Shown: positions 10,590-21,925, counted from the first letter of the stretch. The stretch is DNA of 64,000 nucleotides from Takakia lepidozioides (GCA_030704615.1 CM060732.1:70847053-70911052); one strand, 5' to 3'. Numbers and translations: made by a program. The notes: generated by a model from the letters alone, not told the origin.

Positions 10590-11640
10590 CAATCCTAACC
10601 CTGGAAGAACCGTAATTGTCTTTGTCCTTGCGGACATGACTTCCTAGGTAGGGTAAAGCTCCTATTTCTCCATTTCATGGAGATAGATGCCGTTGTAGTC
10701 ATTACTTGGACATGCTGAATACCATCAAGAGGTATTTCTGGACAGGCAAACTAATTTAGTCTTTTGTTAACGTCTGTCTACTTCTCGGGCAGTTGTTGAA
10801 GTCTCAAAGGTAGTTATAAAACTGCCGTAGTTTATCCTTTCAAGATAGTATTAAAATTTGCGCAATCTTTTCTTTCACATACAACTGGGTCGCCCAAAAG
10901 CAGCACTGATGTACGTGTGGAAATGATAACGAATTTGAATGCTATTTTGATCATAAGTTATGAAGAGCACCATTGGACTAATTGTACACAATGTCCGATT
11001 TGATTTGTAATGAATTGCGGTTTAGACACAGAATTCCAAGCCTCTGCAGTGGGAAGAACATAATCTAGGACAAGAGAGGTGGTTCAAATCTTTGGTTGAA
11101 TAAATCACCTTCCGCTCCGGGCCAACAAACCGACTCAACGTTTTTCTTGCAATGGATAACCATTTGTGAGTTTTCTCCTCGTCCTTGCCTTTTGAAGCTT
11201 CTAAGGAGCGACTTAGCAGTAAATCTTTCTTTGCGCGACTGCGCAATACGTTCCTGTGCAATGATGTCACATCTTGGATTTGGTGCACTCGAGTTGATGT
11301 GAATTTCATGTGTGCTGACAGACTAGTTTCTACTAGATTAGACAGGTTGAGATGCATCAAACATGGGCTTTCCGCTTGGACACTAGATGTGTAATAGTTA
11401 TGTCTGAATTTTTCTTTTTATGACTCGCAACTTCTGGTCTACAAATCTTCATTGAATGTGAGCTTGCCCATGGCAATTTGAGCAGAAATTGGTCAACTTG
11501 AAGCTGGTTAATAAGGGGCCTTATTCCTACTTATCCATACATGACTATCACAAGAGGTTTACACTAGACATAGGATGGGAGCTAACCGGAGGGCCCCGCG
11601 GTCAAATCCACACCCCTGCCTCCCTCCTGTATGCTTCACG
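10590..11640. other. No gene recognised downstream of U1
   Basis: Short frames only. A 112-codon minus-strand frame at 11022-11360 has no recognisable domain, and no canonical plant 3' box is clear after U1. Confidence 0.3.
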
Positions 11641-11664
11641 CCCATCCGAGGGTCCCACGCTCCA

Positions 11665-11950
11665 TGTTCCCGCTCCGCCGACCCCCTGTTATTGCTCCCT
11701 GCTCCTCTGCTCCTCTGTTCTCCGCTCCCCTGCTATTGCTCCCCGCTCATCCGCTCCCCTGTTCTTGGAGCGGCGAAGCAGTAAAACAGGGGAGCAATAG
11801 CTACACAAGGGAGCCGGGAGTAGTAACAGGGGAGCAATAACAGGGGAGCGGTGGGGAGCAATAACACAGCGGAGCAGAAACAAGGGAGCGGGTGGGCACA
11901 GGGGAGCGAGGAGAACAGGGGAGCAGCGATTCGGAACAGGAGAGCGGAGA
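11665..11950. repeat. Low-complexity inverted repeat built of GGGGAGC/GCTCCCC words
   Basis: The left half (about 11675-11760) repeats pyrimidine-rich words such as CCGCTCCCCTG and TATTGCTCCC. The right half (about 11780-11950) repeats their reverse complements, ACAGGGGAGC and GGGAGCAATA. The strand could fold back on itself along much of its length. No terminal repeats or target duplication identify it as a particular transposon. Confidence 0.7.
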
Positions 11951-11959
11951 TCCGCTTCA

Positions 11960-12130
11960 GGGACTTAGTAAATTTTTGGAGATGCAAAAAACTAATGGTA
12001 CCTTAGTCAAATCCTTTCACATACGATTTCCATCGTGCCATGGGCGAGATTTGAACCCAGCACCCCCGCAATCTGATCTACTGACAACTGATTTCCTGTG
12101 ATTGCATCTGACGGTTTGGGAGCCTTCTTC
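11960..12130 (-). mobile_element. tRNA-derived SINE-like sequence
   Basis: On the minus strand a B-box-like GGGTTCAAATC (12058-12048) lies 3' of an A-box-like GTTGTCAGTAGATCAG (about 12088-12073), a spacing close to a tRNA internal promoter. The surrounding sequence cannot fold as a full tRNA that I can see, so a SINE or tRNA pseudogene is the best reading. Confidence 0.4.
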
Positions 12131-12180
12131 TTCCAAACTTTGGGTGTAGGACCTGTTACATTGCAAATTGTGTATATAGA

Positions 12181-13983
12181 CTAATGACAACTCCCATACT
12201 CGACTGTACTACCAGAGTCTTCAGGTGTCGAGACCCTACTATTTGGATATGATGGAGCTGACGACTTGGCATTGAGGACTTTGCCACTGGCCAGGCTACC
12301 CCCAAACCACACACTTGATGCTAAACCAAGCAGGTATGGTGGTACGTCCATATTACCAGGAGGTAGTGCCAGCAGAATAATGTAGGTTCTCATTCGCAGC
12401 CGATGCAGTGCATTTGCAAAATCCAGGTCCCAGGATATGAGAACATGCTGGAGGGGGGTTGTCAAGTGCCCAAAATATCATGTCCACCAACATGGTCTTA
12501 CCGACTCCCTCCTTTCCTGGGCACCACCCACAGTCCATCCTGTATAAGGATCACACAATTGGTGATTCACAATACGAAGTTCCACTTGCAACATTGTTTG
12601 GACAAGTTACAAGCCGCAACATCCTGCCAACCTTCCAAGCCCCTATATCCTTGGCCAGGTGGTCTGATGCAAGTACTACCAATTCCTAGACTCATCCCGA
12701 CCAGGTGGATCACTTGTGGAACGCCCTGTAGTGAGGGTGTTGTCCTTATGTTGACTGATAATTCCAACAGACAGCCCAATCGTTCTAGGGTACTGAACCA
12801 CTCAGTAGGTGTCATAGAGAACCAGGCAAACATGGGAGGTTATGTGGGTCACAATCTCATGAGTGAAGCAGACACTGGTTCCACCCAGTTTGCTACTTTG
12901 CAGACCAATCAGCAGCGAACTAGTTGGCAGCCCAGGAGGGCTCAAGGCCAAACTATCACAAGAGTCCAACCTCAAGCTAAGTAAAGGAGACAATTGTCAT
13001 GTATAATTTACCTCTTGCTGGTTTTGGACCATTTTATTTTCTTATTACCAGAGCAGGAATACGGAATGTAAGCTCATGAATCCATATACCACTATAGGAC
13101 GTTCATTTGACTAATTGTTACAACGTAAATTTAATCATCGCTGATCGATAAGCAAATTATGTTCCATGTTTGGCAACACATATGTAAGAGGACACAGTCA
13201 AAAGACAAACCGGTCAGGACCAGTGTTGGACTGGTATCAAGTTTTTTACATACCAGACTGGTGGTACCAGGCTTATCACAAAACTTTCATACCAGTCCGG
13301 TCTATATAGTGGTGGATGTATTTTTTTTCCAAATACTGGTATGAATATGAGTGTCATGACCACAATACCAGCTGGTATGAGATGTCAACCCTGGTATCAT
13401 TCCAAAGCCATCTTGAGTTACAAATTTATCAAGTGGCAAGTATCAAATGAAAACAAATAAAATATACATAAAGAAGTAGATATACTTAAGTACACATATA
13501 TAGGCATATGTACACATAAATCAATTCAGTATACTTACCAGAGTAAATGAGGAAGACGGTGGGGGAGTACTGGTATTGTGGCTGGTATGAAAGAACTGAC
13601 ACCAGCCTGGTCTGGTATATGACCAAGTATTCTCCCAAATGATACCAGACTGGTCTGGTATCTAATACCAGTGCATATACCAGTATTATATACCAATATT
13701 ATATACTAGTCCTTCACCTATATACCAGTCCAACTCTGGTCGGGACGTGGTGCAAGTCGATGCCTGTGCTTGACAGTGCTGTTTGAATGACTTTTGGCAG
13801 CGACTGTATGTCACCATATGTAGAAATCGAGACAGACCCTTTCAAATTGGCTTCAGCCAGCGATAAGCTTACGTTGTGGGCTATGACATTGGGTTCAGCC
13901 CCTCCAGGCACAGGACAATTCTCTCTGTCCCGCCAAACAGATATCTTTGATGTACTCGGTGTGTAGGCGCTCCCCTTTTCCAT
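12181..13983 (-). pseudogene. NYN-domain (MARF1/limkain-b1 type) protein, broken
   Basis: NYN domains are PIN-like ribonuclease folds; plant MARF1-like proteins carry them. Exon 1 starts at ATG 13983 and reads KISVWRDRENCPVPGG, then VSISTYGD and LSSTGIDLHHVP, the N-terminal half of the domain with its first acidic site. Exon 2 opens after an acceptor at about 12517 and reads TMLVDMIFWALDNPPPA. After a 2-base frame change it continues as HVLISWDLDFANALHRLRMR and YIILLALPPG, the second half with its Asp pair, and ends at 12181. The family usually has ISGDRDF where this copy has ISWDLDF. A small inverted-repeat element begins exactly where exon 1 should meet its donor site. Frame change, altered core and insertion together suggest a pseudogene, although only a few changes break it. 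Confidence 0.75.
13218..13741. mobile_element. Small inverted-repeat element of an 'ATACCAG' family (copy A)
   Basis: The 524-base segment is bounded by inverted repeats of the form GACCAGNGTTGGACTGGTAT (13218-13237, and its complement at 13722-13741). Its interior is crowded with ATACCAG and CTGGTAT words in both orientations, which resembles subterminal binding-site arrays of class II transposons. It has no coding capacity. No clear target duplication is seen, so the superfamily is open. Confidence 0.7.
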
Positions 13984-13999
13984 CTCGACCTCCCCCGCC

Positions 14000-14985
14000 C
14001 AAGCCACTAGAACCAAGATTAGGAAAGCCTAAATAATATTCTCCACTCTTGAATAAGTAATAAAGGACAACATCCGAGGCCCTAAGTCAATATCATCGCA
14101 AGGGTTACCATCTGCGTCTGCGTTTGGCTTCTCGTTCTAATCCACTAGTGAATTTTCAAGTGTGCCACGGCATGCAGGAAGCCAATCTGTGAATAAACCC
14201 TTCGAATTCCAAATCTCTTCTGAACCTCCATATACTTTGTTACATGAGCTTGGATTTAGTTGTGAAATTACCATTCGAGTCAAGTTCAATGCATAGTTGT
14301 CTTATTCATTAAGAAAATGGAGGTTCAGATACCCTTAAGCAGCCACAAACATTCTGACCGTGGTGTTCAAAAATGAAATTGGATTGTGCCTTCAAGAAGA
14401 GCATGCAAGTAGCAGTATCATTGCAAACAGACTGGCATCACTACAGTGGAGGAATGTAAGACTTGCTTCTGTTATACAATTAGACCGCCCATAATCGTCA
14501 TTGACTGCGATACTGATCTCCTTCAGGATCTACTCAAGGCTTGCAAATGCAGCTCACCCATGTTTGAATGTGGTGAGTGTTTTATGTGTCGCATACAACC
14601 TTCATCTTTCAACCCCCTGATCTGGCTTCCCGAGAGATTTTTTTTCCGACATCTACAATCGTGTTAGGAAATGATTCACTGTCTAACTGGGGTACTGGAT
14701 TGGGGATGTGCTCCTTCGATCAGTCTGGTCTTTGAACTGCTGTCTGAGGTTGTGTGACCCACTCCTTAAGTGCATCAGCTGCCATCCGGTCAGCCCCTAC
14801 GTTGTGCTGGCGCGGATATGACACTGTGTCATCAAGGGACGATTTCGTTCTCTATTCTTGGCTTTCAACACCTCAGTATGGAGCAACTTGAAATTGGTGG
14901 ACACAAGCAAAGCAGCTGAGGGTTTAGAAGGTCTACACCTGTGATCACCTGGCCCTTCCTTAGCAGATGACCTTACTTGTTTAAA
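14000..14985. other. No gene recognised
   Basis: About 1 kb upstream of the NYN gene with only short frames. The 73-codon Cys-rich plus-strand frame at 14446-14667 shows no known zinc pattern. Confidence 0.3.
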
Positions 14986-14989
14986 GCAC

Positions 14990-15507
14990 CCTTACCCTTT
15001 TGATCTCGTTTCCACTGCTCATAGATGGCAGGTAAGTCTGGCTGCATGGGGCAAAACCTGGTCCAGTGCTCAGTGCTCTTACAAATCAGGCAGGCTGCTC
15101 ATTCCTGATAATCTAAACCAGTATTGGTTTGACCTCTATAACCTGTCTTCTTTTCACCATCATCAGAAGTCCGCCAATGACTTTCAGCTTTGAAAGCCTG
15201 CAGCTTTGTCCTCACGGTATCCTGCACATTTCTCACAACAGCAGGCAACAACTTTAGGCAGCCCTCATCCCCATCAATACCAGTACATGTATCAACATCA
15301 TGCAACATGACTTGAGACTTTTTGGTAGGAACTAAACCCCTCTTTGCTGCCTTGATGCGAGCTCTCCTTGTCCGTTTTGTATGAGGTTTTCTCCAAAAAC
15401 ACCTGTTCAGCTGGTGGTAACCCTTTGATGAAGGAAATCTTGGTGACCAAAGGCCTCTCAGCCACCACTGGCACTGCCTTGCATACTGAAGTCCCGATTT
15501 CTGTCAC
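14990..15507 (-). pseudogene. Retrotransposon gag fragment with CCHC zinc knuckle
   Basis: Minus-strand frames read a charged gag-like stretch (LPAVVRNVQDTVRTKLQAF) and, across an in-frame TGA, the peptide CLICKSTEHWTRFCP. This fits the CX2CX4HX4C zinc knuckle of retrotransposon nucleocapsids exactly. The segment lies 3' of the integrase in the same orientation, which is the wrong order for one intact element, so it is a rearranged or second fragment. Confidence 0.55.
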
Positions 15508-15566
15508 TGGGATGCAGCATGCACTTTTCCCAATCCGTGACGGTGTAGGAAGAGATGAAACGGTGA

Positions 15567-17416
15567 TTATAACTGAGATACACAGCTTCGCCCTGCAGAT
15601 GCCAGAGTGACTGAGCCACCTTCAGCCAAAATGCAACGTGGGTCCACAAATTGCTGCCAATCAGTGGGCTTTGCAATGGGAGTGAGCAACGGAGTATTAT
15701 ACAGGGGAGTGCGAGCCTTTCTACCATAGAGTAACTCAAATGGAGAATACCTGGTGGTAGAGTGCACAGAGGTCCGATAAGCAAAAATCAGAGTGGGTAG
15801 AGTAGTATCCCAATCACCCAAGAGTGACCCTCTCTTCTCAAGCATGGCACACATGGTATGATTGAACCTTTCAGTCAAGCCATTGCATTGAGAATGATAG
15901 GGTGCGTTCGAATGATGCTTAACACCCAAATTAAAACACACAATCTGCATGAGCTTATTACAAAATTCAGAGCCTTGATCGGTGAGGATCTCCTTAGGAT
16001 AGCCATGGCGTAAGATGACCTCGTTGAAGAAGAACTATGTCACTGTGTCTGCATCCTTAGCAGCCAAGGCTTGAACCTCCACCCACTTAGATAGGTAATC
16101 AGTTGCCACAACAATGTAACAATGTCCCTTAATCGTAGGCTGGAGTGGCCCAACAAGATCTAGGCCCACTGATCTGGCAAATGGGTCAGACACCGGAATG
16201 GGTTGCAAAGCAAGGGAAAGACGGGTCCTAAGAAGCAGTGTCTAAGAATGGCACTCCACACACCAAGAGATAAAGTGTGTAACATCTTGAACCATCCCTT
16301 TCCAATGATACCTCTCTTGGAGCCTCTTCCAAGTCTTAGTGATGCCCAAGTGACCAGCAAAAAGCAGAAGAATAATGCAACTCAAGCAACTCTGGAACTG
16401 AATCCCTATTCGGAACCTCCATAGCATGGGTCTGACCTTCCAAGGCAATCCTCATGAACAGTTTACCTTCATGTGCCTCACAATGGGGAAAATGATAGTT
16501 AATCTGTCTTTGAGTAGCCTTGGATATGCCTGGAAGTTGAGTGTCGGTCATGCACTTATGGAGTAGAGCCAAATGCAAGTGATTCTCCATACCTGTACAC
16601 TTAGCAAGACCAGCGAGCAGTGGGTTAATATGAGGAGATAGGCGTGTCCGCCTCTGTGTTCTCCTATAACATAAGAGCCTCATACCACATCTGAACAGGT
16701 AACAGGCAGGGCTGAAGCACAGGTCCTAAGGGGAATATATCATTGCATGTAGCTATGTAAAAGACAGAATACCCCTAAGCTAAAGATACAACCACTCTGA
16801 AATATGCAGATGCGATCTGTTGCACACCCCTCCACCCACAAGAGAATCAACCAGGGTCAAATGTCATGAGATCCTAATCATCCAACAAGCCCATAGACCT
16901 AGGCATCTCATCAAGCAAGCTACAAAACAAGAGCTGATCTGTAGTGGTAATAGAAGTAGGAACAGATGCAGGCATGGCAATTAAATCATCAAGAAAAGAG
17001 TAAGGGGTGGGAACCTTTGTTTCCCCTCTTGTCAATGCATCAGTGTTACCATTTACCTTGCCCTTTTTATAAACAATATCATACTCAAACCCCTGTAGAA
17101 GAAAAGACCAGCAAGCCAATCTACCTGATAATTCGCGTGGGGTTTTCAAGGCTTTGGGAGGCAAGTGGTCAGTCTCAACAGTAAAATAACAACTATGCAA
17201 ATACTGACGGAAATGCTTGACATCAAATATAACTGCTAGGCCTTCCTTATCAGGAATGCTATAATTTCTTTCATGCTTATCGAGTCTTCTAGATGCATAA
17301 GCAACAACATGCTCACGACCATCCTTCTTCTGGCTTAGGATGGCTGAAACAGCTAGGTTACTGGCATCAGTCAGCAACAACAGACGAGCACAATTTGACA
17401 CCCAGTGTGGCCACAT
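15567..17416 (-). pseudogene. Ty3-type retrotransposon pol fragment (RNase H and integrase)
   Basis: The frame at 17416-16874 carries the RNase H domain of Ty3-type polyproteins (LLTDASNLAVSAILSQ, YASRRLDKHERNYS, VETDHLPPKALK, SGRLACWSFLLQGFEYDI). After frame breaks come the integrase zinc-binding region (AGHLGITKTWKRLQERYHW, CVECHS; 16448-16242) and the catalytic core (LTDQGSEFCN, HHSNAPYHSQCNGLTERFN; 16130-15567). An in-frame TAG occurs near 16035. Reverse transcriptase and gag are missing upstream, and no LTR is visible around it. It is a dead 5'-truncated copy. Confidence 0.85.
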
Positions 17417-17580
17417 ACCATTCAGGCAGCAAAAGATCCGAGAGAAGTTGTACGTTGAGAGTACTGCGATGGTGACACCGATTCGGCAGTGGGTAGAAGA
17501 GATTGCTTATGCAAGTGATGGTTTGGAGAGAAGAGAACAAGGCGTGAGATATACGGAGGCCCTGCCATTGTTTTAGGTTA

Positions 17581-17645
17581 AGGGCACTTTGGCCAACTTG
17601 ATGCGACGTACCTAGTCCCTACCCTGTCTGGCAGGGCCAATAAAG
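17581..17645. repeat. Copy 1 of a 65-base repeat flanking the short LTR element
   Basis: GGGCACTTTGGCCAACTTGA and the following CCCTACCCTGTC and GGCAGGGCCAA words recur in the same order and orientation at 20388-20452, on the other side of the LTR element at 17736-20375. Confidence 0.7.
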
Positions 17646-17735
17646 AAATGAGTGTAACATGTGCCCAACTGGGAACTAAAAACTTTCATGTTCCCATCAA
17701 GTCTCATGGGAACAACCCATGATGTAAGGTTAAGG

Positions 17736-18155
17736 TGTAGAGCTCCAGATTCTATGGCTGTGCATATGCTCTCCTCTCAGTCCCTTGGATGAGAAGCATG
17801 GGGTTGTTGGACATATCCAATAAGAGTGCTGCATCTGGATCTCCAGATTAGCCTCTTCGGATTATTTAAATGAAGAGAGACAGGATGTTTTTGGTGTTCA
17901 AGCTGCTGCAGTGGGATGTGTGAAGGACTCTGGATGAAACTGTTTTGATATTCTGCTGCGTGCAACAATTGGCTTAGCTTGTGTATGTGTTCTGCAATAG
18001 ATCCTCCCCTTTCAGCTTGGCAAGGTTCTATAGCTTACAATCCCCTGTGCATGACTTAACCCGCATAGGATAAGAGCATGTGCATGACTTAACCCGCATA
18101 GGATAAGAGCATATCCTTGCGACGGTTCTTTTTGGTGGAGATGGGGGCATTTAAA
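17736..18155 (+). repeat. Left long terminal repeat
   Basis: This copy begins TGTAGAGCTCC and shares most of its length with 19896-20375. The word TGCATGACTTAACCCGCATA is duplicated in tandem at its 3' end. Confidence 0.75.
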
Positions 18156-18358
18156 TCTAACAGCCTTGGTGTTATGATGATGATAGCCTAGGTTCAGTGT
18201 GGCTATGGTGGAAAGACGGTTGTACGGGAAATCTAGAAAGATGGCAGCGCAATCCTCTATGTTCAATCATTTGTCCCTCCTGGTGTACGTTGTTTCTGCT
18301 GATTTTGTGTGTCTTGTGTCTTCCTGCTTTGTGAGCGAACATTGTGCAAACAGCGGCA

Positions 18359-19229
18359 ATGGCTTCCAGTTCGAATGATGTTGCTTCGTTTGTGATTGAC
18401 AACGATTCGTTTGAAGCTGGTCTTCCTGAGTGTTGTGCATGATACTGCGTCCCCTGAAGTGCTAAGGCCTTACGAAGGAGAGCCGCCAGCGAGGGGAGAC
18501 GCGGAGATTCCACTTGACGTGCCCTCTGCTTACTGGATAGAGAAATTTGAGCATACGGCCGTTGATGAAGCTCGCAAAACCATGAATTCTGAAGGAGAGA
18601 AAAGCGAGCAGCGCCACAAGATTGCTGAAGCTAAGCAGGGTGCGTTTGTTGGCAGACTACTGCAGAAGCTGCATGCAAAAGAAATCGCTAAGTGCTTACC
18701 TCGGGAGGTCATCCGTGAGCGACTTAGACAGGGCGAGCTGCTCACTTGGCCACAGATTGGAGTACCTAAGTTTGTGGTCACCCGAGATCGCACCAACAAC
18801 CTTGAGAGCTTTCTGCACCCGGAGGTTCCTAGTGGCTATCGCTTTTGGGAGCTTGTTCGAGGTGGGAGTGCAGCGGTGCTGACAAACATATGCTCTGCCT
18901 GGACTGCCGATCAGCCTGCTGATGATTTTTCGTGGGAACAATCCATCACTGGCGTCCCACAGCACTTATTTCATCTCTCTGATCGGGATATTGTGATTTT
19001 TCCTGGTGAAACCTTTGATCAAGAGAAGGTTGGGCTCTGTCGAGTCCAGATTCCTATTGAAAAATATCCGTTGCATCTCCCTGGTAGTCAAGGAGAAGGT
19101 AGTACGTACCTTTCCAAAAGGCTTGTCTTTGAAACTAAGGCCAGAACTAACATTTCTCGGGCTGAGGCTGTGCAAGCTCGTAACTACAACAAGAAAGTTC
19201 ACTACTCAGAGAAATTCTTGGTGGGCTAA
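18359..19229 (+). CDS. Internal ORF of the short LTR element, unknown (gag position)
   Basis: An ATG at 18359 starts MASSSNDVASFVIDNDSFEAG, then a stop appears and the reading continues in the frame of a 277-codon ORF (18396-19229), so one frame change near 18430 probably separates the start from the body. The body is soluble, charged and hydrophilic, with a helical region (AFVGRLLQKLHAKEIAKCLP, ERLRQGELLTWPQIG) and a C-terminal basic part. It has no zinc knuckle and no protease motif. Its place between LTRs suggests a gag-like structural protein, but I do not recognise the sequence and a captured host fragment is possible. Confidence 0.55.
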
Positions 19230-19895
19230 ACTGTGTGTGTCCGTCTGCAACTTGGGAAAATAATTTCCAAAGCTTTGAAGCGTATTGAGGGCTCTTATCT
19301 CATCATTGAAAACTTCGTGGGAGAAAATTCTTGTTGCTTCCCCAACATCATTCCACACCAACCATAACTCACCCTGTGCATGTGGACTCCCTGGTGCACA
19401 GCAGATTGGTCTTCGATCTCACCTACATCAATGTAGAAGGCAGGATGACTGGCTGATTCTTGTGTGTGATTGAGTGCAGGGATTCAAGGCTGGAGTGTTG
19501 CAGCCTTGTGTGTTTTCTAGATGTCCAAGTTGTGGCCTCTCTTGTGTGCTTTCTGATAGTTCAACCAGTGGCCATCTCTGGTGTTGTGTGGTGTGCAAAT
19601 AACGGTTTGTTGCAGACTAGCGACATCTGGTGTTAGAGGAGGTGGAAAACCTTAGCACGGGCTTTAGCTTCGTGTTAGTTTTTGCATCACTGTTGTAACG
19701 TGATTGGGGTTTTTCCCCAGCGAGTTTTGCCCTTAGCCCACTTTGCAGGTGCAAGGTTTTCTCGCTGCGGGTTTTTTCATCCTTCTCTTGTCGGATAATA
19801 GTATTAGGCATGGTGTGATTTGCTTAGCTTCGGTAGTTCAGTATTTCAGTTAGCTTGTGGGAGCTCGCTTTCCTAGCGGGGGCAAGCTTTACATA

Positions 19896-20375
19896 TGTAG
19901 AGCTCCAGATTCTATGGCGGTGCATATGCTCTCTTGTCAGTCCCTTGGATGAAAAACATGGGGTTGTTGGACATTAATGATGACAGGGACTATCTTTGGT
20001 TATATGATTATCCTACGTTAACAATCACGAGATAAGCCAACCTGGAAACTGAGATGGCTGATGTGAGGTCTTGTAATCTGCATGTCCAATAAGAGTGCTG
20101 CATCTGGATCTCCAGATTAGCCTCTCCGGATTTTTAAATGAAGAGATCATCAGGCTTAGGCAAGATGTTTTGGGTGTTCAAGCTGGTGCAGTGGATGTGT
20201 GAAGGACTCTGGATGAAACTGTTTTGATACTCTGCTGCGTGCAACGATTGGCTTAGCTTGTGTATGTGCTCTGCAATAGATCCTCCCCTTTCAGCTTGGC
20301 AAGGTTCTATAGCTTACAATCCCCTGTGCATGACTTAACCCACAAAGGATAAGAGCATATCCTTGCGATGGGGCT
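19896..20375 (+). repeat. Right long terminal repeat
   Basis: This copy matches the left LTR except for about 110 extra bases after the first 75 and loss of the 3' tandem duplication. It is preceded by a G-rich tract. Confidence 0.75.
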
Positions 20376-20387
20376 TTTAGCTTTACA

Positions 20388-20452
20388 AAGGGCACTTTGG
20401 CCAACTTGATGCGTCGTCCCTACCCTGTCGGGCAGGGCCAACAAATTGGACG
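20388..20452. repeat. Copy 2 of the 65-base flanking repeat
   Basis: Same word order as at 17581-17645. On the minus strand both copies read LLALPDRVGT followed by VGQSAL-like residues, so the repeat may be a fragment of a retroelement coding region. Confidence 0.6.
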
Positions 20453-20595
20453 GCATGAACACGAATGCATTCAAAAGACTGACAGACTCATTAAGTAGAG
20501 CACTACTTTGACGGCATACCGTTGTATAACAGCCCACTTGCCTAGACCCCTGTTGTACAGTACTCATTCTGGCCTTTCCTTAGATCTACGGCTGG

Positions 20596-21362
20596 CTATG
20601 TATATCTTCCATCACTAATGGTGAGCTGCCATGTCTGCCTCAAAGTGGGTAACTGTAGAGGGGCTAGGGGGTGATCTTTTTGGTGTACAAAGCCGGTAAC
20701 TAAGAGCCACTTCACCTTGCAGTGTTGTATTAATGTGCATTTGGAAAGTGGAGGTCCTGAATAAAGTGAGTATCTCATGGAGTCCTCACTGATAGACTTC
20801 TGTAAATTTGTAGCAAAGCTTGTGCCTTGTATAGGAGCACCCCGAAATGTTGAAACCCGTAGTGGAGTGGCATCTCTTCTACATATTATTTGATTTTGCA
20901 ATCTTGATACCAACCCGGTTCTAACCATCTTGAGCAATCTTTTTGTACTTGGATACCAAGCAGGAGTATGTATATCATGTGAAAGTTGAAATGCCTAGGT
21001 AAAAATGGAAGGGTCCCAAGTCCCAACATGCATGATAGTATTAATCTAGGTCTTGTCTTAGATAAGAGTTTTTGGGGGATGATAAGAAGCAGTTGTGATG
21101 TGCTTGACACCAAGGTTAACACATTAACACCACCTCCATATTAAGTTCATTGTAGAATTCTTTGCCCTGATCCGAGAGGGTCCCTAAAGGACAAGTGTGG
21201 TTCAACCTCGTCCTTTAACAAGGTTGAACAATCTTTCGAAAGGCACCAATAACATTTTTCTATATGAGAGAGAAAATTGGAAATTGCGGTTCTAGTCCAC
21301 AGGAATGATATTTCAGCCAGGCCAATAGTTGTCCATTGAGACAGATGGCCAGTTAACACCAA
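20596..21362 (-). pseudogene. Highly degenerate Ty3 integrase-region fragment
   Basis: Minus-strand frames with many stops give pieces such as GHLSQWTTIGLAEISFLW and, in another frame, GVKHITTASYHP, which resemble the integrase core before its Gln-Thr-Asn-Gly motif. The order agrees with an integrase, but the reading is patchy. Confidence 0.4.
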
Positions 21363-21399
21363 ACTTCCACAGGAAATAAATAACCTTTTGAAATGTTGT

Positions 21400-21925
21400 T
21401 CAAAAAACCTGGAAGTTCATTGCAAAGCACAATAATGTTAGTGAACATTTACTCGAGATTTGTTGTTGTCACATCGTCACTCTCACTAGGGGTCAGCCAT
21501 TGTCAGTTGTTTTATAATACTGCAATGCAACAGTGACAATGCTGTCATCAGCATGACACTTTTCTACCAAGAGATCAATCCACTGCTTGGGTGCAGTTTG
21601 CACTTATCTGTGGACTGGAAACTAACGATGATGACCAGAGTAAATACTGCTCCAAGAAAAGTTGTCTCCAATCCAACATTGCGCCATGTCCTCTTTCTGT
21701 CTATGAAGTCTTAACCTTAAAGTGGCAACAATTTTTAGCATTACACAATCCTTAGAACCTAGCATAAACCCCACTTGTGATCCTTACTGTCATAATGGAT
21801 CTACCATACACATGAGGAGTCCAAGAAAGTATTAATGTCATGTGCAGACTAGGGATCCTCGTAGTTGGTTATCGTCTCACTGGAGCAAACTGCCTTACTG
21901 TACCTCACCCACTGTAAGGTCTCAG
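21400..21925. other. Intergenic, 3' side of the Der gene
   Basis: Nothing recognisable; it should hold the polyadenylation region of the minus-strand GTPase gene. Confidence 0.3.

Larger units (their letters stand above)
17736..20375 (+). mobile_element. Short LTR element carrying a single ORF (TR-GAG/LARD-like)
   Basis: Two long direct repeats bound an interior of about 1.76 kb. The left LTR spans about 17736-18155 and the right about 19896-20375; both start TGTAGAGCTCCAGATTC and end near CATATCCTTGCGAYGG. A G-rich tract (AGCGGGGGCAAG) lies just before the right LTR, where a polypurine tract belongs. The interior has one ORF and no reverse transcriptase, integrase or protease, so it would be non-autonomous. 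The right LTR has about 110 extra bases near its start and the left LTR repeats about 37 bases near its end, so the copies have diverged. The exact CA terminus and a target duplication were not resolved. Confidence 0.75.

Noticed and set aside
12403-12984. 193-codon plus-strand ORF
   Set aside because: It overlaps the NYN exon on the other strand, which has recognisable family motifs; the plus-strand translation has none.
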